Assembly: GCA_900548875.1 (NCBI GenBank) | Contig: URMA01000010.1 | Location: 1-53,795 of the forward strand | Length of the DNA: 53,795 nt | Reading direction: 5' to 3' | DNA from: an uncultured Porphyromonadaceae bacterium | GTDB taxonomy: Bacteria > Bacteroidota > Bacteroidia > Bacteroidales > Muribaculaceae | Shown here: positions 33,907-42,606 of the stretch, piece by piece | Numbering within the stretch: the stretch's first letter is position 1 | Layout: each line of letters begins with the position of its first letter | Notes under the pieces: model-generated | Database searches by the model: none | What the model was told of the DNA's origin: nothing | What the model saw: only the letters and a program-made list of their open reading frames with translations | Made by a program: the position numbers and the translations under genes

Positions 33907-34758
33907 ATGGACTTTATTACACTCAACAATGGCATAAAGATGCCGATGCTTGGCTTCGGCGTCTTCCAGGTGACCGACAACGGCACTTGTGAAAAAGCAG
34001 TCAGCGATGCCCTCGCAGTCGGTTACCGCCTTATCGACACGGCATCTGTCTATGGAAACGAACGGGCCGTAGGTGCTGCGCTCGGCAAAAGCGGCATTCC
34101 TCGTGAGAAGCTGTTCATCACCACCAAAGCATGGATTTCCGAAATGGGATACGACAACACTCTCCGAGCGTTCGACTCGTCGCTGGCAAGATTAGGCCTT
34201 GATTATCTCGACCTGTATCTGATTCACATGCCTTTTGCCGACTACTATGGTGCCTGGCGTGCGATGAAAAAACTATACGCTGAAAAACGGGTCCGTGCTA
34301 TCGGAGTCTGCAATTTCGAACCCGACCGCCTGCTCGATTTGTGTCAAAACACGGATATTATACCGGCAGTCAATCAGATAGAAACCCATCCGTATACCCA
34401 GCAGACAGAAGCCATGCACATCATGCAGTCGCTTGGCATACAAATGGAAGCATGGGGACCGCTGGCTGAAGGAAGAAACGGCCTGTTTTCCAATCCTGTC
34501 TTGTCGGCCATCGGACAGAAATACGGAAAAACGGCGGCACAAGTCGTGCTGCGATGGCATCTGCAGCGCGGGGTTGTCGCAATTCCAAAATCGGTCCACA
34601 AGGAACGTATGACGGAGAATTTCGAAGTCACAGACTTTCGTCTGTCCGAAGAAGAAATGCAGACAATTGCCGCAATGGATACCGGACACAGCCTGATTCT
34701 TGACCTTCATGCGCCTTCCGAAGTCGAAAGGCTGTATCAAATTCCATGCAACAACTGA
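33907..34758 (+). CDS. Aldo/keto reductase (AKR5-like)
   Basis: 283 residues from ATG at 33907. A longer frame from 33802 overlaps the upstream gene and is rejected. MDFITLNNGIKMPMLGFGVFQV, DTASVYGNERAVG, TTKAW and YLIHMPF give the classical motifs and catalytic tetrad. IPKSVHKERMTEN binds the cofactor phosphate. No signal peptide is visible, so this one is cytoplasmic. It is the third gene of the cluster. Confidence 0.92.
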   Translation: MDFITLNNGIKMPMLGFGVFQVTDNGTCEKAVSDALAVGYRLIDTASVYGNERAVGAALGKSGIPREKLFITTKAWISEMGYDNTLRAFDSSLARLGLDYLDLYLIHMPFADYYGAWRAMKKLYAEKRVRAIGVCNFEPDRLLDLCQNTDIIPAVNQIETHPYTQQTEAMHIMQSLGIQMEAWGPLAEGRNGLFSNPVLSAIGQKYGKTAAQVVLRWHLQRGVVAIPKSVHKERMTENFEVTDFRLSEEEMQTIAAMDTGHSLILDLHAPSEVERLYQIPCNN

Positions 34759-34783
34759 AAACACCTATAAAACCTTTATCAAA

Positions 34784-35605
34784 ATGAAGAAAATATTCAT
34801 CATGCTGATACTTTCAGCAATAACAACCAATTTCATTATGGCACAGAAAAAGATAGTACAGACAGCCGGACGCGACCAGTTAGGAGAATTTGCGCCCAAA
34901 TTTGCGGAACTAAACGACGATGTTCTTTTCGGTGAAGTGTGGAGCCGCACTGACAAACTTGGCCTGCGCGACCGCAGCCTGGTTACCATTACCGCACTTA
35001 TCAGCCAGGGCATAACCGACAACTCTCTGACATTTCACCTCCAGTCGGCAAAAAACAACGGCATCACGCGCACGGAAATAGCCGAAATAATCACCCATAT
35101 CGGCTTCTACGCCGGATGGCCGAAAGCCTGGGCAGCATTCAACCTCGCAAAAAATGTGTGGGCTGACGAAACAGCCGACAGCGACAGCAAAGCTGCCTTC
35201 CAAAAAGAGATGATTTTCCCAATCGGAGAACCCAACACAGCCTATGCAAAATATTTCGTCGGCAACAGCTACCTCTACCCTGTATCAAACCAGCAGGCAA
35301 ATATTTCCAATGTCACGTTTGAACCGGGATGCCGCAATAACTGGCATGTCCACAAGGCCACTAAAGGCGGAGGACAAATGTTGATAGGCATCGCCGGACG
35401 CGGCTGGTATCAGGAGGAAGGCAAGGAAGCACAAGAAATCCTTCCGGGCACCGTCATTCACATTCCTGCCGGAGTCAAACACTGGCACGGTGCGGCCGCC
35501 GACAGCTGGTTTGCCCACCTTGCAGTTGAAATCGACGGGGAAAACATGTCAAACGAATGGCTCGAACCCGTGACCGATGAAGAATACAACCGTTTGAAAC
35601 ATTAA
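34784..35605 (+). CDS. Carboxymuconolactone decarboxylase-cupin fusion protein, exported
   Basis: 273 residues from ATG at 34784. The Sec signal is MKKIFIMLILSAITTNFIMAQ. The N-terminal CMD domain (~30-140) has LGLRDRSLVTITALI and ITHIGFYAGWPKAWAAF but lacks the AhpD-type CxxC pair. The C-terminal cupin (~165-250) has NNWHVHKATKGGGQM and a second-half GTVIHIPAGVKHWHGAA with His ligands. I infer a periplasmic metal-binding enzyme acting on small oxidised molecules. It starts 25 nt after the previous gene. Confidence 0.85.
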   Translation: MKKIFIMLILSAITTNFIMAQKKIVQTAGRDQLGEFAPKFAELNDDVLFGEVWSRTDKLGLRDRSLVTITALISQGITDNSLTFHLQSAKNNGITRTEIAEIITHIGFYAGWPKAWAAFNLAKNVWADETADSDSKAAFQKEMIFPIGEPNTAYAKYFVGNSYLYPVSNQQANISNVTFEPGCRNNWHVHKATKGGGQMLIGIAGRGWYQEEGKEAQEILPGTVIHIPAGVKHWHGAAADSWFAHLAVEIDGENMSNEWLEPVTDEEYNRLKH

Positions 35606-35616
35606 ACACCACCTTT

Positions 35617-36186
35617 ATGTTCAAGACTATTTTAGCAATACTAACAATGATAGGGATACCATTTTCCCTGTGTTCACAACAAAAAACGAATATGGACAAG
35701 ACTCAAACAAACGCACGAATTCTCGTCGCCTATTTTTCCGCCACAGGCACCACAGCCAAAGTGGCAGAAAAACTGGCCGACGCAACAGCCGGAGAACTTC
35801 ATGCAATCGTTCCGGCACAACCTTATACCTCCTCCGACCTCGACTGGAACGACAGCAGTTCCCGCAGTTCCAAGGAAACCAACAATCCATCCGTACGACC
35901 TGCCATCGGAGGAAAGGCATTCAGCACGGACCGTTTTGATGTCGTGTTTTTGGGTTATCCAATCTGGTGGGACATGGCACCAAGAATCATCAACACCTTC
36001 ATTGAAAGCCACAACCTCGAGGGTAAAACAATCATACCGTTTGCCACCTCAGGCAGTAGCGGCATTTCCAACAGCATAAAAGTGCTGAAAGAAACATATC
36101 CCCACCTTCAGTGGAAAGAAGGGAAACTACTCAATCATGCAAACGACAATGACATCCGGAAATGGGTAAAGCAACTGGGATATTGA
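35617..36186 (+). CDS. Flavodoxin-like protein with export-type leader
   Basis: 189 residues. The N-terminus MFKTILAILTMIGIPFSLCSQQ reads as a signal with a possible lipobox Cys. The flavodoxin fold follows: LVAYFSATGTTAKVAEKLA (phosphate loop), PIWWDMAPRIINTFIE and FATSGSSGISNSI. An internal ATG at 35692 would give a cytoplasmic flavodoxin, but no good ribosome-binding site precedes it. It is the last gene of the cluster. Export of an FMN protein is unusual, so the start deserves checking. Confidence 0.78.
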   Translation: MFKTILAILTMIGIPFSLCSQQKTNMDKTQTNARILVAYFSATGTTAKVAEKLADATAGELHAIVPAQPYTSSDLDWNDSSSRSSKETNNPSVRPAIGGKAFSTDRFDVVFLGYPIWWDMAPRIINTFIESHNLEGKTIIPFATSGSSGISNSIKVLKETYPHLQWKEGKLLNHANDNDIRKWVKQLGY

Positions 36187-36395
36187 TACCCATGCTCTAT
36201 GACCGAATCGAACATTAGACTTTATGATAGACTTTTGCGCAGTTCTCAGACTGATTGCATTCTGCCTTTATCGAAAATGCAGTTGGCATTGAGAAAAGAC
36301 AGAATGCAAAATGCTGCCAGCAGTGCGTAAGACGACTAAAGAGCCACCCAAACACGCTATTAACAACAAAACCTTTGTTGACCATCTTGGATGAT

Positions 36396-36440
36396 AATAG
36401 CCGTTATACCCTTGAAAGTACAACGGCTATTGTTTTTTCT
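36396..36440. terminator. Terminator between the flavodoxin and the LRR lipoprotein
   Basis: A perfect 10-bp stem aatagccgtt / aacggctatt (36396-36405, 36422-36431) followed by a run of T. A second, longer-loop stem ttgcattctg / cagaatgcaa lies at 36255-36309. Confidence 0.8.
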
Positions 36441-36466
36441 CTCAACCTAAAATAAATATCAAAATC

Positions 36467-38008
36467 CTATTCCTCACTCAAATTCGAGAATCCGTATCCA
36501 CTTTGTTGCGGCAACAGGCTCCAGTCTGAAAAATACGGATTATTGAGCAACGATTCCGGAACTTCTCCCGACAAACAATTGCCGGAAATATCGAGGTACC
36601 TCAATTTCTTCAAATTACCCAATTCCGCCGGGATTTCGCCAAAAAGTGAACTATCGATGCATATCAGATATTCAAGTTGTTCGAGATTTCCAAGTTCTGC
36701 CGGCAATTCCGCTGATACGGTAGAAAAGGAAATTTCGAGATATTCCAACGTCTTTAGTTCCGTTACTGAACGAATATCACTAAACGGACACACTACAATT
36801 CTCAAGTTGCGCAATTTTTTAACATTCTTAACCCACTCGGGTAATGTGGATATTAGAGATGTCCCTAAAATTATTTCTCTGAGTTCAGGAAATACAGAAA
36901 AATCGGGCATTGTCCTGACAGCCTCTTCCGTCATTAGACTTAAAGAAAGAGCCACAACCTGTCCCATCCCATTAACACTCACTCCATCAAACTCGACAAT
37001 AGAATTCTCCTCTTTCCACGTATTCCTCACCGAAAAAGGAGCATTTTCCCCCCATTTCTGTCTCAACAGCAAAAGAGCCACTTTGTCAAACTCTCCGAAT
37101 TCAGTATCAGTAATTTCATAACCTTCCCGCTGGGGATTAAACCAGAAATTAGAATACATCTGACTACGTTTCAAAGATTTAGGCACCTGTCCCGTCAACT
37201 GATTGAATCTCAAGTCAAGCATTGAAATTGTTTCGGAAAGTTTGCCTAATGCTGAAGGTATTTTGCCACTAAGCCTATTGACGCTCAGCATCAAGGTCCC
37301 AAGATTCGACAAATTTGCCAACTCGGCCGGAATTTCGCCTGTCAGATTGTTGCCATCAAGGTAAAGTCCCGTCAAATCAGCTGCATTGCCAACTTCGACC
37401 GGTATTTCACCGCTAAGATTATTTTCACTTAAATCCAGTGCCTCAAGCCCCGGTATGCAGAAAAGCGCTCCACTAAGAGGACCCGTCAGACCTTGGTCAA
37501 AGAGTCTGATTTGAAATGTCTTCTTTCCTCCCGTTTTATTGACATTGATACCTTCCCAGTCACTCAATTTTCTATCCATTCTCCAATTCCATTCAGCAAG
37601 GGTGCTTTCCGAAGTCAACTTACTGAAAACAGAATAGAGAATTCCTTTGGTAAACTGTTCCATGTCGTCAACGACAGTCACCGAGCATGTGGCCGAACGG
37701 GAACCATCTTCCGACAGAATGGATATTTCAGTCGTGCCGACACCGACGGCTGTCACCGCTCCGTTTTGGTCAACCTTGGCAACAGACTCATTTTCGGAAC
37801 TCCAAACGACATTTTTATTCGAAGCATTTTCAGGAAATACTTGTGCTGAAAGCGACACAGTTTCGTATTCCTTTTCAAAAGAAAGCGTTGCGGCTGTGCG
37901 ATTAATTGCTACCGCCTCCACAGGAACATAGCCATCTATATTTTCAGACTGACATCCAGCAACCATCAGAACAACGGCAGCCAACAACATAAAACGAAAA
38001 GCTTTCAT
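36467..38008 (-). CDS. Surface lipoprotein with Big2 domain and plant-type leucine-rich repeats
   Basis: 513 residues. The lipoprotein signal ends VVLMVAGC. Residues ~35-112 are a Big2 domain (VSLSAQVFPENASNKNVVWSSENESVAKV). From ~180 LRR units of the plant-specific type appear: LEALDLSENNLSGEIPVEVGN, LTGLYLDGNNLTGEIPAELAN, LGTLMLSVNRLSGKIPSALGK and a later second block. It lies downstream of the susC-D-E locus on the same strand, behind a terminator. I infer a surface binding protein. The ligand is unknown. Confidence 0.85.
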   Translation of the reverse strand: MKAFRFMLLAAVVLMVAGCQSENIDGYVPVEAVAINRTAATLSFEKEYETVSLSAQVFPENASNKNVVWSSENESVAKVDQNGAVTAVGVGTTEISILSEDGSRSATCSVTVVDDMEQFTKGILYSVFSKLTSESTLAEWNWRMDRKLSDWEGINVNKTGGKKTFQIRLFDQGLTGPLSGALFCIPGLEALDLSENNLSGEIPVEVGNAADLTGLYLDGNNLTGEIPAELANLSNLGTLMLSVNRLSGKIPSALGKLSETISMLDLRFNQLTGQVPKSLKRSQMYSNFWFNPQREGYEITDTEFGEFDKVALLLLRQKWGENAPFSVRNTWKEENSIVEFDGVSVNGMGQVVALSLSLMTEEAVRTMPDFSVFPELREIILGTSLISTLPEWVKNVKKLRNLRIVVCPFSDIRSVTELKTLEYLEISFSTVSAELPAELGNLEQLEYLICIDSSLFGEIPAELGNLKKLRYLDISGNCLSGEVPESLLNNPYFSDWSLLPQQSGYGFSNLSEE

Positions 38009-38140
38009 CCGTAAAAAGATTTAAGTACTACAATCTACGATTTTTAAACATATTATTTACCTAATCAGGCACACATTCTTCGTTTGCGAATATACGAATT
38101 TAAAACGACAAATAATGCATCCCAACTGCATAAAAACGAG

Positions 38141-38170
38141 AAATCCCCGCCAGAGAGCTGACGGGGATTT
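38141..38170 (-). terminator. Terminator of the susCDE-type operon
   Basis: A 9-bp stem aaatccccg / cggggattt with a 12-nt loop. It is followed on the minus strand by ctcgttttt. Confidence 0.85.
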
Positions 38171-38187
38171 CTGCAAGTGAAAAAATC

Positions 38188-39612
38188 TTATTGTTTAACA
38201 AGAGTTGCCTTGAGCTGGTTAGCGTCGCTCAAGTCAAGCGTTATCTTGTAAGTACCAGCATCGGAAATTGTGCAGTTAGGAGCATTGAGCGTACCGAGAT
38301 CGTCGAGGCTACCGCCGAGGCTTACATCCCAAGCGTTGTTGGCGCGGAATTTCAATTCACCGGCTGTCAAAACTACAGTACCTTCCCAAACGAGTCCGCC
38401 ATTGTAAGTAAGGGCAGTTTCGCTGTCCCAACCGCCAGGAGTAGCGTTACCGATAACTCCGAACGAATTGATCTTAGTAGCTACGTAAGTCAAATCGTTA
38501 AGGTCGAGTTTGAAGTACATGATACCTGTTTCTTCCAGCGCGATGTTACCTCCGTGGTCAGCCAAAGTGCCTGCTTCAGCACCGGCACCGTATTGAACAG
38601 GTTCCCAATCCAACTGAGCCGTAAACTTGAATTCGTTAGTACCTTCGAAAGTCATGTCAACGAAACCGGTCAGCACGTTTGATTCTTCTTCACAAACATA
38701 TGATGTACCGGCTGCTGCATTCCAACCGTTGAATGCACCTACGACATACAATATCGGAGTATAGGCCTTAATCTGATAAGTGCGTTCCAGCATGTTGATT
38801 TGTACCGTGTATTGGCCGGTTGTATTGATCGTGTAAGCCGAAGCTTCTTCACCTTGATACAACTTGCCGTTTTCTGCACCAGGACCCCATGCATAGAGGT
38901 ATTCGTTACCCGGGTCGTTCTTTGCAGCCTCAACATCCTTGGCACCCATAAACTGGATATTGCCCTGTTGCAGCACAGTCGTCAACGAGAACACTGCATC
39001 GTCGTAAACATCAGCTTCGCTGTGATCCAACTTGATGAGCGTTTCATCCCAACCTTCACCAAACCAAGCGTCAGTTACGATATAATAAGCTTCGTCAACA
39101 AAAATACCCAAGTCAACCGGAGTAACCGTCTGCTCTGAAGCATTCAGATAAACATCAGCGCCACCAATCTTCACACGGGTATCACCGTCCGTGAAATAAG
39201 GAGCAAAACGGAAATGTACGGTGCGGGCATTCGGAGTCTTTCCGAATAATGTGCGGAAAGCATTATCCAAATCTGTTTTAGCCACCTTGCTTTCGGTAGT
39301 AGCCACCAAAAGTTTGTCGCTGAAATCAGCGGCAGAAGCAACCTCAACGTTGTAAACGATAGTAGTACCTTCGTTCAGTTCCGGGCTCTTGACAGTCTTG
39401 ATCAATTCAAGAGAATCGCCTTCAAATGTGTTCAAATTGATGGAAGCTGCCAATTCATTGCCAGATGCCACTTCCACACCATCAACCGACATGACCGGAG
39501 CCTGCGGGTTGCTTTGCGGAATTGCTTCTTCGTACTCGTCGCAAGCAGTAAAACCGAGAGCGAGAGCAGACATTAAAAATATTCCTAATTTTTTCATATC
39601 AATCGTTTTCAT
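38188..39612 (-). CDS. SusE/SusF-like outer-membrane lipoprotein
   Basis: 474 residues. The signal ends ALALGFTAC with lipidated Cys. A SusE N-terminal-like Ig domain (MSVDGVEVASGNELAASINL) is followed by beta modules with the starch-binding-like motif LYVVGAFNGWNAAAG and FGVIGNATPGGWDSETAL, and FKFTAQLDWEP. An alternative start at 39597 is possible. It lies 59 nt after the second SusE-like gene, across a small hairpin. It is predicted to sit on the cell surface and bind the glycan imported by SusC/SusD. Confidence 0.85.
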   Translation of the reverse strand: MKTIDMKKLGIFLMSALALGFTACDEYEEAIPQSNPQAPVMSVDGVEVASGNELAASINLNTFEGDSLELIKTVKSPELNEGTTIVYNVEVASAADFSDKLLVATTESKVAKTDLDNAFRTLFGKTPNARTVHFRFAPYFTDGDTRVKIGGADVYLNASEQTVTPVDLGIFVDEAYYIVTDAWFGEGWDETLIKLDHSEADVYDDAVFSLTTVLQQGNIQFMGAKDVEAAKNDPGNEYLYAWGPGAENGKLYQGEEASAYTINTTGQYTVQINMLERTYQIKAYTPILYVVGAFNGWNAAAGTSYVCEEESNVLTGFVDMTFEGTNEFKFTAQLDWEPVQYGAGAEAGTLADHGGNIALEETGIMYFKLDLNDLTYVATKINSFGVIGNATPGGWDSETALTYNGGLVWEGTVVLTAGELKFRANNAWDVSLGGSLDDLGTLNAPNCTISDAGTYKITLDLSDANQLKATLVKQ

Positions 39613-39627
39613 TTGTGGCTTCCGCCT

Positions 39628-39650
39628 GGCGGACTATAAAAATGTCCGCC
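39628..39650 (-). promoter_or_regulatory. Intercistronic hairpin between the two SusE-like genes
   Basis: A perfect 7-bp stem ggcggac / gtccgcc with a 9-nt loop in the 59-nt spacer. It has no T-tract, so it may tune mRNA stability rather than stop transcription. Confidence 0.5.
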
Positions 39651-39671
39651 GGAGTCAGCCGTTTAAGGTTA

Positions 39672-40841
39672 TTATTTTACGCTTGCTTTACCTGTTACAA
39701 AGTTCAAATAAACTTTCAAGCCTTGATTTGCTGTTACACGTTCCTGGTCACCGCCTGTTCCACGGTAAGCAATCTTGCCGTCTAAGAAGATGAACTCAGT
39801 GTGCCACCAGTCACCTGCCCATGGGTTACCTTCAAGATCCAACGGGTGGATACACAAGCGAAGTTCGCCAGTTGCTGCCAATGCCGGAGAAACGAAATCA
39901 CCGTCAGCAGTTTCAGGAGCAACGAATGTCCATTCCGGCATATCGCTCCAACCGTTGTCACCCAAACCTGTACAAGCACCATAAACATATACATTAGCCG
40001 GGAAGACTGTCACTGTATAAAGAAGGTCACGACCTGACAAAGCAACAGAAACACCGAAGATATACCATCCGGACTTGTTTACTGTAATGTTCTTGTCGTT
40101 GTCGGCAGCAAATTCAAGACCTTCAACATTAGATACCAAAGTAGTTCCTTCATATCCGAAGTCACCGCCCCATTCAGCTTTCGTGTTGAACTTGAAGCCT
40201 TCGCCTTCTGCAACGTAGCGGATGCACCAGAACTTGTCAGGAGTAGAGTGAACCGGAACCATTTCGGCAGCGTTCAACCATTCCCAACCGCAGAAGTTAC
40301 CAATCATGTACATTGTAGTTGGCAATTCAACTGCCGGCAATGCAAAGTAAGGAATTACATTCAGCTTCACAGAGTTGGAAGTGATTTCAGAATCCTTCAC
40401 CTGTGTATTGCTGAGCTGAGACTTAACGCGAACGTAAACAGGTACTGTACCTCCTGCTTCAGCCAAAGCAGCATCAATGTCGGCCTGGCTTTCCCAACCG
40501 TAAGTTGTGCAGACACTCATTGCGAAATCGTTAGCATCGATATCGATGTCACATACGCTGTAAGTAGTCGACATAGCTACAGGAGTGGCAAAATCCTCTG
40601 TCTTTGACAGTTCAATCGTATATTTGCAGACAGCTGAATAACCGTAGTCCGGCTGAGAGAAAGTCAGGTTGAGAGCACCTGCATTCTGCAAATCATATAC
40701 ACCGTTGGCAAATTGCGGTGTGTTGAGCACAAAAGTTGTCGGTTTCTGATATTGTGCCACTATCAGTGACGGCTCATCGGTTTCACAGGAAGTGAACATC
40801 GACAGACCGGCTATCGCCAATAATAAATATTTCAATTTCAT
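39672..40841 (-). CDS. SusE-like outer-membrane lipoprotein
   Basis: 389 residues from ATG at 40841. An upstream GTG at 40850 is less likely. The lipobox is LSMFTSC. The N-terminal SusE domain (LNTPQFANGVYDLQNAGALNLTF) leads to beta modules with MYMIGNFCGWEW and VYVYGACTGLGDNG. It begins 21 nt after SusD and precedes the second SusE/F-like gene. Confidence 0.85.
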   Translation of the reverse strand: MKLKYLLLAIAGLSMFTSCETDEPSLIVAQYQKPTTFVLNTPQFANGVYDLQNAGALNLTFSQPDYGYSAVCKYTIELSKTEDFATPVAMSTTYSVCDIDIDANDFAMSVCTTYGWESQADIDAALAEAGGTVPVYVRVKSQLSNTQVKDSEITSNSVKLNVIPYFALPAVELPTTMYMIGNFCGWEWLNAAEMVPVHSTPDKFWCIRYVAEGEGFKFNTKAEWGGDFGYEGTTLVSNVEGLEFAADNDKNITVNKSGWYIFGVSVALSGRDLLYTVTVFPANVYVYGACTGLGDNGWSDMPEWTFVAPETADGDFVSPALAATGELRLCIHPLDLEGNPWAGDWWHTEFIFLDGKIAYRGTGGDQERVTANQGLKVYLNFVTGKASVK

Positions 40842-40862
40842 AGTATTCACTTTTTAAATGGA

Positions 40863-42587
40863 TTAATAGCCTGCATTCTGATATGCACCAAATTCAGGTT
40901 GAGCTGCAATCACGTTAGCCGGAATAGGATAAACGTTCATGTGTGAGCCCATGTCTGTACCGCCGGCAACATAGCCCTTCCATGACCATGTATAGCCGCT
41001 TGTAAACTTGTTGAAACGAACAAGGTCGGTACGACGGTGATTTTCCCAGTACAATTCGCGGGCACGTTCGTCAAGAAGGTCGTTAGCCGTTACATTTGTC
41101 CAAGTAGAAGCACCGGCACGTTCACGAACCACGTTTACTGCTGCAATTGCTTCGTCAGCATTACCCTTGCCGCCCATAACGTAGCATTCAGCCTTCATCA
41201 AATAGATATCAGCCAAACGGAACACCGGAAGGTCTGTATCCGGGTGAGCATTTACATTCAGAACTTTTGCAGATTCTGCGATGTTGTCAACTGCGATAGG
41301 CTTAGAATTGTCGGCTTTCGGGAAAGAACCGTCAGCGTTCATGATAAGGTTAGTGAACTTAACAGCAGCATAACCGTTGTTGAACTTCGAGAATTCAGTA
41401 TTTTCCTTTGTGAAACCTTGAGCTTCCTTGCTCCAAAGGTCATCGCGAACGTCTGTTGAGTTGAACTTGTCGGAGAATTCAGCACGAGCGTGCATACAGC
41501 CCCATTGGTCATTCAAACCGTAGTCAAGACAGCTCATATAATATTTCTGGTCAGCCATTGTAGCATTTACGAAAGCTGCAGCCATCAGGAAGCGAGTACC
41601 GCCGTAAGCCTGAATGTTAGTTGCATCGTAAGGAATACCCCAAAGGATTTCGTTTTCAGCAGAGTTTGAACCGCCCGGCATGTATTGGTCGTTGTTGGCT
41701 GCAAACAATGCATGATAGTTGTTGGCCAAACCTGAGCTCTTGAAACCGCTGCCCTTGTGAGCATCGATAATCTGGTTACAAAGGTTCAAGCACTTTTCAT
41801 AACCGTCAACTTCACCGTTAGTATAAACCTTAGCGTTCAAATAAACTTTGGCAAGAAGTGCTTTCACACCGTCAAGGCCAACACGTCCGTATGACGGTTT
41901 TGCATTGGCAGCTGGCCATGCAGCGATGATGGCTTCCAATTCTGTTGTCAAACGGTTGTAAAGATCTTTACGAGTGATAGGCAGCGGGCTGTCGCCATAA
42001 TCCATAGTTTCGTCTACCCAACCGCCGTTACCGAACAAGTCGAGCACATACCAGTAAGAAAGAGCGCGGAGAGCGCGGGCTTCCAAACGATATTGTTCAA
42101 CATTGTTATAGTCTGTACGTACAGCCGGAGTCAAATCGATGCCTGATTCCAAAGTCTGACGGATAAAGTCGTTGCAAAGAGCAATGGCAATGTAAAGACG
42201 TGAATAAGTACCGTAGATGTTCGCGTTGTTGTTAGCCCAAGTACCGGTTACGATATCAACCACACCGGCATCCGGCCAAATCCACAATGTTTCGTCAGTC
42301 GGGAACTCGTTCAACATATAGATGGCACGCGGATAGCAGCCGGCACCCATATCGAGACCGGACATATCCGAAGAACCTTCACCGCTCTGACCGGAAACGG
42401 CAAGAACAGAATAACATTTAGCAAACACCTGCGGAAGATATGTGTCAGGGTCAGCTTCTACGTTTGCCCAAGTAAATGAATTCGGGTCTTTTGGGGTAAC
42501 ATTAAGGTCGTTAACGCATGAAGTCATTGCAAACCCCATACCCAATGCAAGGCAACCTGCTGTTAATATTTTATTGATATATTTCAT
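40863..42587 (-). CDS. SusD/RagB family lipoprotein
   Basis: 574 residues. The lipobox is LGMGFAMTSC. There is a TPR-like helical core with YWYVLDLFGNGGWVDETMDYGDSPLP, and the C-terminal half has RLADIYLMKAECYVMGG, RERAGASTWTNVT and LLDERARELYWENHRRTDLVRF, a strong SusD signature. It caps the TonB-dependent SusC transporter and selects the oligosaccharide. It begins 19 nt after susC. Confidence 0.95.
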   Translation of the reverse strand: MKYINKILTAGCLALGMGFAMTSCVNDLNVTPKDPNSFTWANVEADPDTYLPQVFAKCYSVLAVSGQSGEGSSDMSGLDMGAGCYPRAIYMLNEFPTDETLWIWPDAGVVDIVTGTWANNNANIYGTYSRLYIAIALCNDFIRQTLESGIDLTPAVRTDYNNVEQYRLEARALRALSYWYVLDLFGNGGWVDETMDYGDSPLPITRKDLYNRLTTELEAIIAAWPAANAKPSYGRVGLDGVKALLAKVYLNAKVYTNGEVDGYEKCLNLCNQIIDAHKGSGFKSSGLANNYHALFAANNDQYMPGGSNSAENEILWGIPYDATNIQAYGGTRFLMAAAFVNATMADQKYYMSCLDYGLNDQWGCMHARAEFSDKFNSTDVRDDLWSKEAQGFTKENTEFSKFNNGYAAVKFTNLIMNADGSFPKADNSKPIAVDNIAESAKVLNVNAHPDTDLPVFRLADIYLMKAECYVMGGKGNADEAIAAVNVVRERAGASTWTNVTANDLLDERARELYWENHRRTDLVRFNKFTSGYTWSWKGYVAGGTDMGSHMNVYPIPANVIAAQPEFGAYQNAGY

Positions 42588-42606
42588 ATGAGAATCAAAT
42601 TAAAGG

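Noticed and set aside
36255..36455. 66-codon ORF after the flavodoxin
   Set aside because: It runs through the terminator hairpin and has no initiation signal.
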